Below are positions 8,558-17,617 of a stretch of 58,609 bases of DNA, piece by piece. Location: NCBI GenBank assembly GCA_029863275.1, contig JAOTVS010000005.1, forward strand, positions 1 through 58,609, read 5' to 3'. Positions within the stretch are counted from its first letter, which is position 1. Each line of letters begins with the position of its first letter. Both the position numbers and the translations under genes were made by a program. Source of the stretch: Candidatus Nitrosopumilus sp. (GTDB lineage: Archaea > Thermoproteota > Nitrososphaeria > Nitrososphaerales > Nitrosopumilaceae). The notes beneath the pieces are model-generated. The model saw only the letters and a program-made list of their open reading frames with translations, was not told the origin of the DNA and searched no databases.

Positions 8558-11020
8558 CTATTTGCGTTGTTTTAGATAAACAATGACTATCACAATAATT
8601 ACAATTACAGGTATTATTACCCAAATTGTAGTTTCTTCATTTGCTTCAAGTTGGCTACTTTGTTGAATCATTTCTGGTAATTGATCCTGTTCATTCGTAA
8701 CTATGAAACTAGTTGTGTAAAAATCTGGTTTTAATACTGAATTTGATATTGCAAATATTTTAAGATCATTTGCTCCAATTCCTAATTTTTTTGTATGATT
8801 TCCTGAAATTTTTATTGTAGTCGGATTTTCATAAACTTTAATTTTTTCAGAGGTCACCAAATCTCCATTATTATTATTCAAAAAATATAGAATCGAATCT
8901 GCTTGGGATGTCTTGATGCTAATGTTTAGTTCATTTTCTTTTTGAATTAGTTTGGGAATCTGAACGTCGGTTATTTTAGGAAATTCTGTATGCTCAAATG
9001 CTGACCAATGTCCTACATTGAATGGATATGAGTCATCTTCAAAGGATGTTACAGTTATTGTTCTAGATTCTGGCGAATAGGAATTAAGATAGAACGGCCC
9101 ATTACTAATCACTGCGTGATTATTTTTTGTAATCCATTCTGAAGATGCTAAATATCGATTCTCAAAATAATCTAAATCTGATTCAAACAGCTTGAGTGGT
9201 GCAGGTACATATCTTTCGTGATTAAACTCGTCTAGATAATTCTGAATTACCCTTGCATCATTTGGAATTATCAGTGATACCCAATTGATGTTTTTATTTG
9301 ATGCCCCTGACCTTGAAATAGATACTTTACCATCTATTACTGCCTGTTCTATGGCTGTAAATATTTCCCATGGCATCGTATTCCACAATGATGCCCACTC
9401 TGCAATTTCCCCATCATCAAAATGCCAATAATCTACATACACCTCAATGGTTTTATCATCAATTGGCCTTACTCCAATTATTGTGTCAACAGACTGTCCA
9501 GCACGTGGAGTAAATTCATCATCAAAGGTTTTATCATTCTCATCTGTCTGAGTTCCCCATTCAATAGTAAAATACAAAGAATGCAAAATATCATTCATGT
9601 CCATTTTTTGACCATTGTGCCAATTACTAAAATCAAGATCAAATGTTACTTTACTTGTAGCAGTTGCATTGTTTGGAACATTTTTCCATACTTGAGTGTG
9701 TGGATCCCAAATTATGGCATCATCTGGAAGATTTAGTGATCCGTCCGGACCTGCAGTTTCTACACTCCAACTTCCACGAATCGGAACAGTCTCTCCTGTA
9801 AATGGATGTTTGAAGGTCAAAGGATCTGATAAAATTCCCCAAATTTGTCTACTATACGTATCACTAAAACCCATTATGGGATTCCAAGATCCTTGGTAAA
9901 TTTGTTTTACGCCAATTACTAATTCATCTTTCTCCCCTTGGGCATTAATCGGTGTGAATCTAGTAGGGATTCCTGCACCGAAATCATTTACAACTCCGTT
10001 TATTCCCTTATTAACTACATATTGATCAACCTTACTTGCTAGAAAAATTCTAACTGATTCATTTACTCCCTCTACTATTGACTGTTGAATTAACTCCTCT
10101 CTTTGGTCAGCTGATTTGAAATCTCCAGTATAGATTTTTTGGGTTAATGAATCAATGTGTTCGTTTTGATAGTTCCAATACTCTGGTACATTGAATCCTG
10201 GCATATTTGAAAACCAAGGAGCATACATTTGACCCAAACTCACAGAATCATATTTTACAAAAGCAGATTTTGCCCAACCTTCTGTGTATATACTCCATTT
10301 CAAATCTGCAGGGTCAGAGCCATAAACAATTACAAAAGCTTTATTCAAATCACCATAATCTCTTTTTACCATAAAACCAATCCTCTCTAATTCGGAGGCT
10401 AAAATCTCTCCGATAGATTTTCTTACAGGATCATCACTTCTTATGAAAAATATTATTTCAATTGGGCTTTCATTTATTTGCCATTTACCATTTGTTTTGA
10501 CTGCACCTTTTTCTTTGAGGTTTTTCATGATGATTTCTTCCCCCAATGTGGGATTATATCTAAAATTAAATTTCTCTAGTTGCTCAATGACTGTAAGATA
10601 TTCTGGATCAAATGGACCATATTGTGAAATCATTGGTGCCCCATATCCTGACATCAATTCGTTTACGATTAATTTTCTATCTACAAGATAATTTAACGCA
10701 AATCTAACTTCCTGTATGGAAAATGGATTAAATTTTTGTGTCTCAGCTGGATTTACCAATATGCTGTATGATCCACTTGTTGAATCAAAAACATTCAATC
10801 CTTCTCTTGCCTTTGAGTTTTCTAATCTATCTGATGGAATTCTATAGTAATACAAATCCAAATTCCCATTTCTTACCTCCTCTAGAGCAGTATTTTCATC
10901 TAAATATTGGATAAATTTTACCGAATCAAAATAGGTACTTTTTTCTGCAGAAATTTCTTCGACATTAAAATTTATAATTACAAAAGCTAGTATTATCACT
11001 AGCAATAATTTCATGTTCAT
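8558..11020 (-). CDS. Membrane-anchored family 5 (oligopeptide-type) ABC substrate-binding protein, circularly permuted
   Basis: The 820-residue protein has an N-terminal signal peptide (residues 1-25) and a C-terminal TM anchor (about 798-816) ending KQRK, as expected for an archaeal binding protein. The order of SBP_bac_5 segments is unusual. Residues 30-360 match the second half of DppA-like proteins (RFALNYLVDRKLIVNELMSG, then the closing strands). Residues 366-690 match the first half (ELVIGV, NWHNGQKMDMNDILHS, ISNGPFYLNSY). A beta domain (690-775) precedes the anchor. It probably binds peptides or similar solutes. No permease gene is adjacent; an OppF-like ATPase gene lies at 47.1 kb. 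Confidence 0.85.
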   Translation of the reverse strand: MNMKLLLVIILAFVIINFNVEEISAEKSTYFDSVKFIQYLDENTALEEVRNGNLDLYYYRIPSDRLENSKAREGLNVFDSTSGSYSILVNPAETQKFNPFSIQEVRFALNYLVDRKLIVNELMSGYGAPMISQYGPFDPEYLTVIEQLEKFNFRYNPTLGEEIIMKNLKEKGAVKTNGKWQINESPIEIIFFIRSDDPVRKSIGEILASELERIGFMVKRDYGDLNKAFVIVYGSDPADLKWSIYTEGWAKSAFVKYDSVSLGQMYAPWFSNMPGFNVPEYWNYQNEHIDSLTQKIYTGDFKSADQREELIQQSIVEGVNESVRIFLASKVDQYVVNKGINGVVNDFGAGIPTRFTPINAQGEKDELVIGVKQIYQGSWNPIMGFSDTYSRQIWGILSDPLTFKHPFTGETVPIRGSWSVETAGPDGSLNLPDDAIIWDPHTQVWKNVPNNATATSKVTFDLDFSNWHNGQKMDMNDILHSLYFTIEWGTQTDENDKTFDDEFTPRAGQSVDTIIGVRPIDDKTIEVYVDYWHFDDGEIAEWASLWNTMPWEIFTAIEQAVIDGKVSISRSGASNKNINWVSLIIPNDARVIQNYLDEFNHERYVPAPLKLFESDLDYFENRYLASSEWITKNNHAVISNGPFYLNSYSPESRTITVTSFEDDSYPFNVGHWSAFEHTEFPKITDVQIPKLIQKENELNISIKTSQADSILYFLNNNNGDLVTSEKIKVYENPTTIKISGNHTKKLGIGANDLKIFAISNSVLKPDFYTTSFIVTNEQDQLPEMIQQSSQLEANEETTIWVIIPVIVIIVIVIVYLKQRK

Positions 11021-11102
11021 AATTTAGAATGGTCTTAATAAAACTTATTTCATTATGACCTGAGGTTATTTATTCTTAAAACCTATATCATCTTAATAAC
11101 TC

Positions 11103-11750
11103 ATGAAAAATCAGTTGAAATTTACTAGGAACTCGATTAATTTATTGTCTGGAGTTATTCCTGGAGGAATCTCTGTTCAAGATTTCTGTGAAATTACTAA
11201 AAATAGTAAAAATGAATCCCAAAAAATTCTGGAAAATTTTACCAAAGTTGGTATTGGGTCAAAACTAGAGGACAAATATTATTTTGAATCTGGAGACAAA
11301 TTAAAAACTGCAATAATGTTTTTAGAAAATGGACTTCCTCTTGATGAAATTTCTATTGCTTTAGACTGGAGAGATTTTGAGGGTTTGACTGCTGAAATCT
11401 TGGCGGAAAAAAACTTTGCAATAATAAAAAATCTTGTACTTACAAAACCACGAATGGAAATCGATGTGATTGGAATTAGACTAGGCGTTGCAATGTTAAT
11501 TGATTGTAAGCATTGGAAAAGATATAGTAACTCATCCTTGTCAGAGGCTGTAAAAAAACAAATTAAAAGAACCAAACATTATATTTCAAAAACACCTGGT
11601 TCAATGGCTGTTCCTGTAATAGTCACCTTATATCATGATAAGATTGACTTTATCGAAAGAGTACCAATTGTTCCAATTTTTCAATTCTCATCTTTTGTTG
11701 ATGAATTTTATGGGAATCTTAACAAAATGAATACTATAGAAACAGGCTAG
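11103..11750 (+). CDS. HTH plus restriction-endonuclease-like (PD-(D/E)XK) protein
   Basis: The 215-residue protein has an N-terminal region (residues ~1-90) with helix-turn-helix character (GGISVQDFCEITKNS). A nuclease-like core follows: WRDFEGLTAEIL (helix with Glu), FAIIKNL, then MEIDVIGI and MLIDCKHWKR. EID...DCK matches the D-(X)n-E/D-X-K active site of Mrr/Holliday-resolvase-type endonucleases. No methyltransferase gene is nearby, so it is not an evident restriction-modification system. It overlaps the convergent DUF2070 gene by 17 bases. It could cleave recombination or repair intermediates; the substrate is unknown. Confidence 0.7.
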   Translation: MKNQLKFTRNSINLLSGVIPGGISVQDFCEITKNSKNESQKILENFTKVGIGSKLEDKYYFESGDKLKTAIMFLENGLPLDEISIALDWRDFEGLTAEILAEKNFAIIKNLVLTKPRMEIDVIGIRLGVAMLIDCKHWKRYSNSSLSEAVKKQIKRTKHYISKTPGSMAVPVIVTLYHDKIDFIERVPIVPIFQFSSFVDEFYGNLNKMNTIETG

Positions 11751-13473
11751 TCAAAAATAGACAAGTACAGCCAATCATAAATCCTTTAGTTAATTTTAAG
11801 GACCTGTCTAATGCTTTAGAATAATCTTCATAAATGCCCTGACCCATTATTTTAACCTCGGTTTCATTCTCTAGTATCTCAAATCTTGCAGAGCTCAGTT
11901 TATTTTCTGCCTTTTTTGCAATTTCTAATAACCATCCTGATAACTTGTCGGCTCCAGTTATCAACCCCAATTGATAGTAACCATTCTTGTTTCTTGCCTT
12001 CACTCTAGCATAATGAGTATCGGAGGTGCATATTTCTAAAAGATTGTAATTTTTTTCTGCAAAATTCTGAACTATTTTCTCTCTGACTCCATTTTCCATA
12101 TTGTTTGCATCGGCCCATCCTAGAAAGTATTTCTTGTCTTTAATCTTAAGACACATTACTCCCAAACCACCCATTCCTAAATCTTCTGCCCATACATCCA
12201 TTTCATCAGAGTTTGCATATCCAAATTCTATAGGATAATTTTCTTTTCCAATCAAAGTATCTAGACAGGATTTGGCAGCCTTTAACATGTTTTCAGCGTC
12301 TTCTTTTGAAATTTCTTTTCCCATGGCATTATGGGTATCTACAATTAACGGTTTTGAATAATTTCGATTTTTTCCATACTGTTCAATATCTTTTTTCATA
12401 TAGTTTGGAATATCCTCCATCCCATGGGGTGAAAGTGACAAAAACAATAATGGATTATTCCCAAATAATAGTCCTGTAACCCTTGCTTTGTTAATTTGAA
12501 CCGTTATTGGTTCTGTACATGTTAATCCTTCTTCTTTGGTGATGCAATTATCAAGATTTTTCAAATAATTTTCGACTTGATCTTTTGAGGGAAGATTAAG
12601 CGAGTGGTCTGATATGCTATGTAGTACCATGGCAGATGAATCAAGATTTTTATAAATCAGATATGGGATATTACTTCCTCCTACAGGATGGTAAGGACCT
12701 GGATGAATCTCAGGTAGAACCATCCTGAAATCAGTTTTGTGTGTAGGTGAGTGTAATCGAATTTGGGTTGTGGATACTTTAGTTTTGTTTGATCGTTGCT
12801 CCATTATTTCTTCAGCTTCGGAGAAATCATTTTTTTGTGATGCTAAATATGCTTGAATTGTCTTATGTGTGCTTTCCATCCCTGGTCTACCTGCTCTATC
12901 TGTTAAAATCGACCAAACACTTGCAATTATCAAAAATGAAATTCCGTATATGAGTGTCATTGGTTCAGTTAACATGGGAATCCACCCTTCAATTGGCATT
13001 AATGCCAAAAACATTGATAATGGTTGGACAAGACATATTGCCCATCCTTTTTTGATGTCAGCACCTAACGTGGTAGTAAAAATTCCTATCCTAAAGCTTG
13101 CAAAAAGAAACATTCCAAAAGTTATAAAAAATAATGATAGCTCTTTTGATAAAACAATACTTGCAGCAATTCCCATCACCAAAGTTAAAAGCCAAATTAA
13201 ATTTCCAAAAAGAGATGCATGAAGTGCTTTTGAATACTCTTTCCTTTTTGTAAAATATTTATCAATTAATTGAACACCAGCTAAGGTGATAACAACTGCT
13301 GGAATTCTAAACCACCATTCATCTGTTCCAAGGTATACAAAATGAGTTATTGCTGTAATTGCTGTTGCCACAAGTAAAGATACAACAAGCGAAAAGTAAT
13401 GTGAAGATGGATTGATCAGGGTAAGAGAAAATCTGTTATGTATATTTGATACATCGTCTTCTGCTTTTTCCAT
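11734..13473 (-). CDS. DUF2070 family membrane protein
   Basis: The 579-residue protein starts with a ~200-residue block of about six TM helices. A long soluble domain follows with the DUF2070 hallmarks LPEIHPGPYHPVGGSNIPY and LHSISDHSLNLPSKDQ, and the C-terminus has a last hydrophobic helix. The His-rich motif suggests a metal site, and the family is typical of Archaea with an unknown biochemical role. The ATG lies seven bases after the stop codon of the Sec61-beta gene, so the two are almost certainly cotranscribed. That may point to a role at or near the translocon. Confidence 0.88.
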   Translation of the reverse strand: MEKAEDDVSNIHNRFSLTLINPSSHYFSLVVSLLVATAITAITHFVYLGTDEWWFRIPAVVITLAGVQLIDKYFTKRKEYSKALHASLFGNLIWLLTLVMGIAASIVLSKELSLFFITFGMFLFASFRIGIFTTTLGADIKKGWAICLVQPLSMFLALMPIEGWIPMLTEPMTLIYGISFLIIASVWSILTDRAGRPGMESTHKTIQAYLASQKNDFSEAEEIMEQRSNKTKVSTTQIRLHSPTHKTDFRMVLPEIHPGPYHPVGGSNIPYLIYKNLDSSAMVLHSISDHSLNLPSKDQVENYLKNLDNCITKEEGLTCTEPITVQINKARVTGLLFGNNPLLFLSLSPHGMEDIPNYMKKDIEQYGKNRNYSKPLIVDTHNAMGKEISKEDAENMLKAAKSCLDTLIGKENYPIEFGYANSDEMDVWAEDLGMGGLGVMCLKIKDKKYFLGWADANNMENGVREKIVQNFAEKNYNLLEICTSDTHYARVKARNKNGYYQLGLITGADKLSGWLLEIAKKAENKLSSARFEILENETEVKIMGQGIYEDYSKALDRSLKLTKGFMIGCTCLFLTSLFL

Positions 13474-13480
13474 TGTTTTC

Positions 13481-13648
13481 TCACGGCGTTAAGAATAATT
13501 CAATTGCCCATGAAACCACAATTAGACTAATTGGAATACTAACTACAATTCTTGGATCAATTTTGAATCCTTTAGTCTCATCTTCAAAGAATCTCATTAA
13601 TCCTCCACTTGATGCTGGAAGAGGTGCGGATTTCTTACTACTGCTCAT
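13481..13648 (-). CDS. Sec61-beta (SecG homologue), preprotein translocase subunit
   Basis: The 55-residue product reads from ATG 13648 (an in-frame upstream ATG at 13678 would add ten atypical residues). It starts MSSSKKSAPLPASSGGLMRF, continues FEDETKGFKIDPRIVV, and ends in one TM helix (IPISLIVVSWAIELFL). This matches archaeal Sec61-beta closely: a cytosolic SSGGL motif and a tail anchor. It is the small third subunit of SecYE-beta and works at the cytoplasmic membrane. It is followed directly by the DUF2070 gene. Confidence 0.9.
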   Translation of the reverse strand: MSSSKKSAPLPASSGGLMRFFEDETKGFKIDPRIVVSIPISLIVVSWAIELFLTP

Positions 13649-13831
13649 GACTATTTGTAAAAACAATGAATTTGACATAAATACTTTATTGTGTGTCTCC
13701 CTTTTCAGCCAAAAATACTCTTAATTTGTCAACATGATCTTAGAATGTATTATTGCCTTTTAGATTATTTTCTATCGAGCCTGTTATATGGTTCTAGAAC
13801 TTTAGTAAAAAATAATTTAAAAATCAACATC

Positions 13832-14224
13832 TTATCCAAATGGATTAAAATCACTTTTACCTGCTTTTCCCAACATACTTCCAAACAAATCTCCCTTTTG
13901 TTGACCAGAATTTTGTTGTAGAGCATTTATAACTTCAGATATTAGTTGTTTTGATTTTCCCTTGTCGTTTATACCACACTTACTATCAATCATGTTGACC
14001 ATTTCGTCCTCAGATAAATCCTGCTGGGTCATTTTGAAGTCTTTTTTCTCATCATCTGAGAACATTCCGGTAATATCTGTAGGCAACGCTGATAACAACC
14101 CTGTTGCTTGATCTGGTGTAGATTTTTGAAGGACAAATTTTGAAATTAATGGTATTGCCATTTTTGCCATTTCAGGACTAATTCCAATCTTTTGTGCTAT
14201 CATGGTCACAATCATATCCATCAT
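13832..14224 (-). CDS. Conserved hypothetical helical protein, 130 residues
   Basis: The product starts MMDM (ATG at 14224 or 14218). It looks all-helical, with GISPEMAKMAIPLISKFVLQ and TGLLSALPTDITGMF giving an amphipathic pattern reminiscent of DUF937/DUF2780-like proteins. A DLSEDEMVNMIDSKCGI stretch and a Gly/Gln-rich, probably disordered C-terminus follow. No signal peptide or catalytic motif is seen. It is the gene next upstream of Sec61-beta on the same strand, but 180 bases away, so it is probably a separate unit. The function is unknown. Confidence 0.6.
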   Translation of the reverse strand: MMDMIVTMIAQKIGISPEMAKMAIPLISKFVLQKSTPDQATGLLSALPTDITGMFSDDEKKDFKMTQQDLSEDEMVNMIDSKCGINDKGKSKQLISEVINALQQNSGQQKGDLFGSMLGKAGKSDFNPFG

Positions 14225-14567
14225 GCTATTTCATAGATTCATTTTATTATAAAATCTTTCTTTCAAACATTTTCAAACCTCACAAACGACTATACTGCCA
14301 GATAAACTAGTCTCGTCTTAAAAACAGAAATTGAGGATATTTCCTAATTTCAAAAATATATGATCAAATTAGTTACTGTTTTTCAGAGATGCACAACAAA
14401 ATTTTTTTCATAAATTAAAGGTGATTTATTATTAAACAATTGATTTGAAATTATTTAGACTATTTGATTTTCTGTTTGTTCAATTTGTTGAACTTAATTT
14501 TAAATCTAATTTCCCAACTTTGAGAATTAATAATAAGTGTTAAATTGAAAATTTTTTAAAAAACAAC
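14225..14567. other. Intergenic region without recognisable gene
   Basis: This AT-rich spacer lies between divergently oriented genes. It must hold promoters for both sides. I found no convincing ORF, tRNA or long inverted repeat. Confidence 0.45.
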
Positions 14568-14708
14568 ATGAACAAAAGAATCTGTTTAATGATTGATGAT
14601 GATGTTGACAAAATTCTTAGAATTCATCAATCCAAATTAATTAGGAAAAATCAATGCTCTGTTAGTTATTCTCAAGTCATAAATTCTATACTTCGCAAAA
14701 ATTTTTAG
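14568..14708 (+). CDS. 46-residue ribbon-helix-helix-like protein
   Basis: ATG 14568 opens a short frame whose product has the layout of a ribbon-helix-helix DNA-binding protein: a beta strand (KRICLMID), a first helix (DVDKILRIHQSKLI), a turn, and a second helix (SYSQVINSILRKNF). MetJ/Arc/CopG-type regulators of 40-50 residues look like this. It could be an autoregulated repressor. No toxin partner is visible, as the next gene encodes a zinc ribbon. Codon composition resembles the neighbours. Confidence 0.6.
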   Translation: MNKRICLMIDDDVDKILRIHQSKLIRKNQCSVSYSQVINSILRKNF

Positions 14709-14716
14709 TAAGCAAA

Positions 14717-14830
14717 ATGAAAAATTATTTTGAATGTCCAAATTGTGCCAAAGAGGGACTAAAAATTCCTATTTCTGAAGGCTTTGACGGTTTAGTCTGT
14801 TCAATGTGTAATAGAATTTATAAAAAATAA
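14717..14830 (+). CDS. 37-residue zinc-ribbon miniprotein
   Basis: The gene starts at an ATG eight bases after the RHH-like gene, so it is probably cotranscribed. The product has two CxxC knuckles (FECPNC and VCSMCN) about 22 residues apart with a short basic C-terminus (RIYKK), a complete rubredoxin-like zinc ribbon with nothing else. The function is unknown. Such proteins may act as transcription or translation accessory factors. Confidence 0.6.
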   Translation: MKNYFECPNCAKEGLKIPISEGFDGLVCSMCNRIYKK

Positions 14831-14903
14831 TCTAAAATATTCCAAAATTAACTTATCTGACTGTTTTTTAGTAATCACTCCAACTTATACAATTTACAAA
14901 TTT

Positions 14904-15224
14904 TTATTTTACTTTATTTATAGCCTCAATTATCGAATTGATGGATTTTAGAATGATTTGTTGTTTTTCATGATCAGACTCTAGTTCTAATTCTTTAGAT
15001 AATACCTCAAGTTTTTTTTCTAGTGTATCAATTAGAGCTGATTTTTGAATTTTGTTGTCTTGTTTTGGAACATTTCTTTTTTCAGGCGTTCTTCCACAAC
15101 TTACACAAAATGCCTTACCTTCTTTCATTATTCTGACTCCTGAACAATAAGGACAGGGTTCTCTTAGCATTGTTGCTCCTTGAAGTAGCATTTCCACAGC
15201 TTTTTTGGTAAACTCCTCGGACAT
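14904..15224 (-). CDS. Sjogren's syndrome/scleroderma autoantigen 1 (Auto_anti-p27) family zinc protein
   Basis: The 106-residue protein has an N-terminal helix followed by a zinc ribbon CPYCSG...FCVSCG at residues 24-43, and a charged helical C-terminus. The start MSEEFTKKAVEMLLQGATML followed by REPCPYCSG is characteristic of the archaeal branch of the p27 autoantigen family. The role in Archaea is not established. It is divergent from the aIF1 gene with about 100 bases between them. Confidence 0.8.
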   Translation of the reverse strand: MSEEFTKKAVEMLLQGATMLREPCPYCSGVRIMKEGKAFCVSCGRTPEKRNVPKQDNKIQKSALIDTLEKKLEVLSKELELESDHEKQQIILKSINSIIEAINKVK

Positions 15225-15327
15225 AGTTTACAATTATTATTCTATTTAAAAAATCCAATTGTTGTATTCTTAATATTTTTCATCTAAGAAGGCTTAATAG
15301 GGCCAAGAGGAAATATTTTTCGAACGA

Positions 15328-15636
15328 ATGGCGGTAATCTGTAAAACATGTGGCCTTCCTGAAGATCTTTGTGCTTGTGGTGAGCTTGCAAAGGATAGTA
15401 CAAAAATCATTATTAGATTAGAAACTAGACGGTTTAAAAAGAAAGGAACAATGATTGAAGGCCTAGATTCAAAATTAAATAATCTAGAAGGTGTTGCCAA
15501 AGAATTAAAGAACAAATATGCTTGTGGGGGAACCGCAAAAGAGGGTTACATTTTCTTGCAAGGAGATCATAGAGATACAATTAAAGAAACTCTTATCACC
15601 CTGGGATTTCCTGAGGCAAGCATAGAACTGCATTAG
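15328..15636 (+). CDS. Translation initiation factor aIF1 (SUI1 family)
   Basis: The 102-residue protein opens with a Cys knuckle (VICKTCGLPEDLCACGEL) followed by the SUI1 fold. KIIIRLETRRFKKKGTMIEGL is the basic 30S-binding strand and loop (given here in part: RRFKKKGTMIEG). Then come LKNKYACGGTAKEGYIFLQG, and a final helix and strand (TLITLGFPEASIELH). aIF1 binds the 30S subunit near the P site and secures start-codon selection, which matters in a genome with many TTG/GTG starts and probably leaderless mRNAs. The next gene follows after seven bases. Confidence 0.95.
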   Translation: MAVICKTCGLPEDLCACGELAKDSTKIIIRLETRRFKKKGTMIEGLDSKLNNLEGVAKELKNKYACGGTAKEGYIFLQGDHRDTIKETLITLGFPEASIELH

Positions 15637-15643
15637 ATAAAAA

Positions 15644-16600
15644 TTGCAAATTTCCAATAAAATTCTCCAAGGTATTGGAATTCCTCACTCAGCGATGTTA
15701 TCTGTGATTTTTGGTATGATGTTTCTTTCATTTCCACTTGGGGCATATGTAATGTTTCATAGTGAAATAGGTGATGATATCAATTTTAATTTCCCATTAG
15801 AACAATTTGAAATATTTTCAATCGGTGATGCATTTATTGTCTTGTGGTGTGTATATATTGTACTTTTCACAATTGCAATGTTGGGTCCCAAAGAGGGATT
15901 TCTTAAAAATTTATCAGCATTTTTATCACATGGCAAATTAAAAACCAAAACAAATTACATGGTGGGTATCACTAAATGGTTTTCTATTTTGATATTGATA
16001 TCTGCAGTTATCAATTTTATCCAAGAAGGATTTGGAATTTCTACAGTTCCACCTGCAGTTGAAAATAATATCATTCAATTTTTTTATGTTAGTCTTGCGC
16101 CGATTGCCGAAGAAATTGGTTTTAGGGTTTTTCTAATCGGACTTCCTTTATTTGCATTTTACTCTCACAAGTCTTCAGTTAAACATTTTTTCAAAGCCTT
16201 GTGGTCTCCTTCAAGTAATCTGCATATCTATGAATCCAGACGTGCAATAATTCTGATAATCATAGTTGCTGTGTTTTTTGGACTTGCCCATATAATTTCT
16301 GGAGAACCTTGGAGTGGAGGAAAATTTGCTCAAGCCACAGCAAGTGGAATAATTTTAGGCTGGTTATATTTTAGATTTGGACTAATTTCTGCCATTCTTG
16401 TTCATTGGGCTGTAAATTACTTTATTTTTTCCTATGTTCATTTTATCTCTCAGATAAATTTGATTTCAGTTGAGAATTCATTTTCTCATCCATTGATCAA
16501 TACTATGGAAATAATATTTTTAATTTCAGGCGTGTTATCAATTAGTATATTGCTAATTAATTATTTTAATTCTAAAAAAGAACAAGTTCTAGATATCTAG
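15644..16600 (+). CDS. CPBP-family intramembrane metalloprotease
   Basis: The 318-residue membrane protein is read from TTG 15644, seven bases after aIF1. It has about seven TM segments. The abortive-infection/CAAX-protease motifs are present: IAEEIGFRVFLIG (EExxxR), FFGLAHIISG (first His) and VHWAVNYF (HxxxN). It would cleave within or near the membrane; CPBP members process prenylated proteins or act in immunity and maturation, and the substrate here is unknown. Its last 12 bases overlap the convergent TFB gene. Confidence 0.88.
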   Translation: MQISNKILQGIGIPHSAMLSVIFGMMFLSFPLGAYVMFHSEIGDDINFNFPLEQFEIFSIGDAFIVLWCVYIVLFTIAMLGPKEGFLKNLSAFLSHGKLKTKTNYMVGITKWFSILILISAVINFIQEGFGISTVPPAVENNIIQFFYVSLAPIAEEIGFRVFLIGLPLFAFYSHKSSVKHFFKALWSPSSNLHIYESRRAIILIIIVAVFFGLAHIISGEPWSGGKFAQATASGIILGWLYFRFGLISAILVHWAVNYFIFSYVHFISQINLISVENSFSHPLINTMEIIFLISGVLSISILLINYFNSKKEQVLDI

Positions 16601-17497
16601 AGCAATTTTTAGACCTTTGTATCTGTTTCTTATGGTCACCTCAGTTACTCCTGCAGCTTCAGCAACATCTCGCTGAGTTTTATTTTCACCATTTGTAACA
16701 CAAGCAACATATAATGCAGCCGCTGCTAACCCCATCGGATCTTTACCTGATGAAATTTTTAATTCTTCTGCTGTCTGTAAAATTTTAGTTGCTTTTCTTT
16801 TTGTTTTTTCAGACAATCCAGCTTTACTTGCAATTCTTGAAATACATTTTACAGGGTCAACTACTGGCATTTTTAATTCAAGCTCTCTTAATAGTAAACG
16901 ATAACATCTTGCAATATCTTTTCGTTTAATATTGCTTGATTGTCCAATGTCTTTTAATGTTCTAGGGGTTTCTGTATCCCTGCAAGCTGCATAAAGTGCA
17001 GATGCAATTAATGCGGAAATTGATCTTCCTCTAACTAGTCCTTTTTCTAAAGCCTTCCGGTAAATGTAAGCTGCCTTTTCAATTACAGGATCTCCTACTG
17101 CTAGTTTGTCTTTTAGTCGGTCCAATTCACTAAAGGCTTGTCTAAAATTCCTATCTACTGGTTCATGTACCTGGCTTCTATTGTCCCAAGTTCGAAGTCT
17201 TTCAATTGTACTTTTCATTGCTGCAGTGAGGGGCTTTCCAGTTGCATCTCTATTTTGAGGATTAATTACCGTGGCCAATCCCATATCATGCATTGCTAGG
17301 GATGTTGGAACTCCTGCCCTACTCTTATTTTCTCCCTCGTTTGAAAATGATCTCCATTCGGGTCCTGATTCATCTACCTTCTCTGTAATGACAAAACCAC
17401 ATTTTCCACAGAAATTCTCGCCAGTGTTAGCATCAGTAACAAGTGTACCTTTTCCACACCTTGGGCATTTTTCCTTTTGACTTCTCTTTTCGACCAT
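16589..17497 (-). CDS. tfb: Transcription initiation factor B (TFB), first copy
   Basis: The 302-residue protein has an N-terminal zinc ribbon (Cys 11, 14, 30, 33), the B-reader/linker region (SGPEWRSFSNE and GVPTSLAMHDMGL), and two cyclin folds (residues ~110-200 and ~205-302). The second ends with the helix-turn-helix TQRDVAEAAGVTEVTIRNRY that contacts the BRE element. TFB recruits RNA polymerase to TBP-bound promoters. Archaea of this group carry several TFBs, and a second copy lies at 34.5 kb. Confidence 0.97.
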   Translation of the reverse strand: MVEKRSQKEKCPRCGKGTLVTDANTGENFCGKCGFVITEKVDESGPEWRSFSNEGENKSRAGVPTSLAMHDMGLATVINPQNRDATGKPLTAAMKSTIERLRTWDNRSQVHEPVDRNFRQAFSELDRLKDKLAVGDPVIEKAAYIYRKALEKGLVRGRSISALIASALYAACRDTETPRTLKDIGQSSNIKRKDIARCYRLLLRELELKMPVVDPVKCISRIASKAGLSEKTKRKATKILQTAEELKISSGKDPMGLAAAALYVACVTNGENKTQRDVAEAAGVTEVTIRNRYKGLKIALDI

Positions 17498-17617
17498 TTT
17501 TATAATTCCTGCATCAATTAATGATAATATTTAACCATTGCTGTTTCAAAGTATATAAGTATTTTTGGATCGATTTGTGGTTTTAGATTATTTTTTGAAA
17601 ATTATCTGCAAAATTTA

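Noticed and set aside
12869-13222. 117-residue plus-strand frame inside DUF2070
   Set aside because: Shadow frame opposite a well-supported membrane protein.
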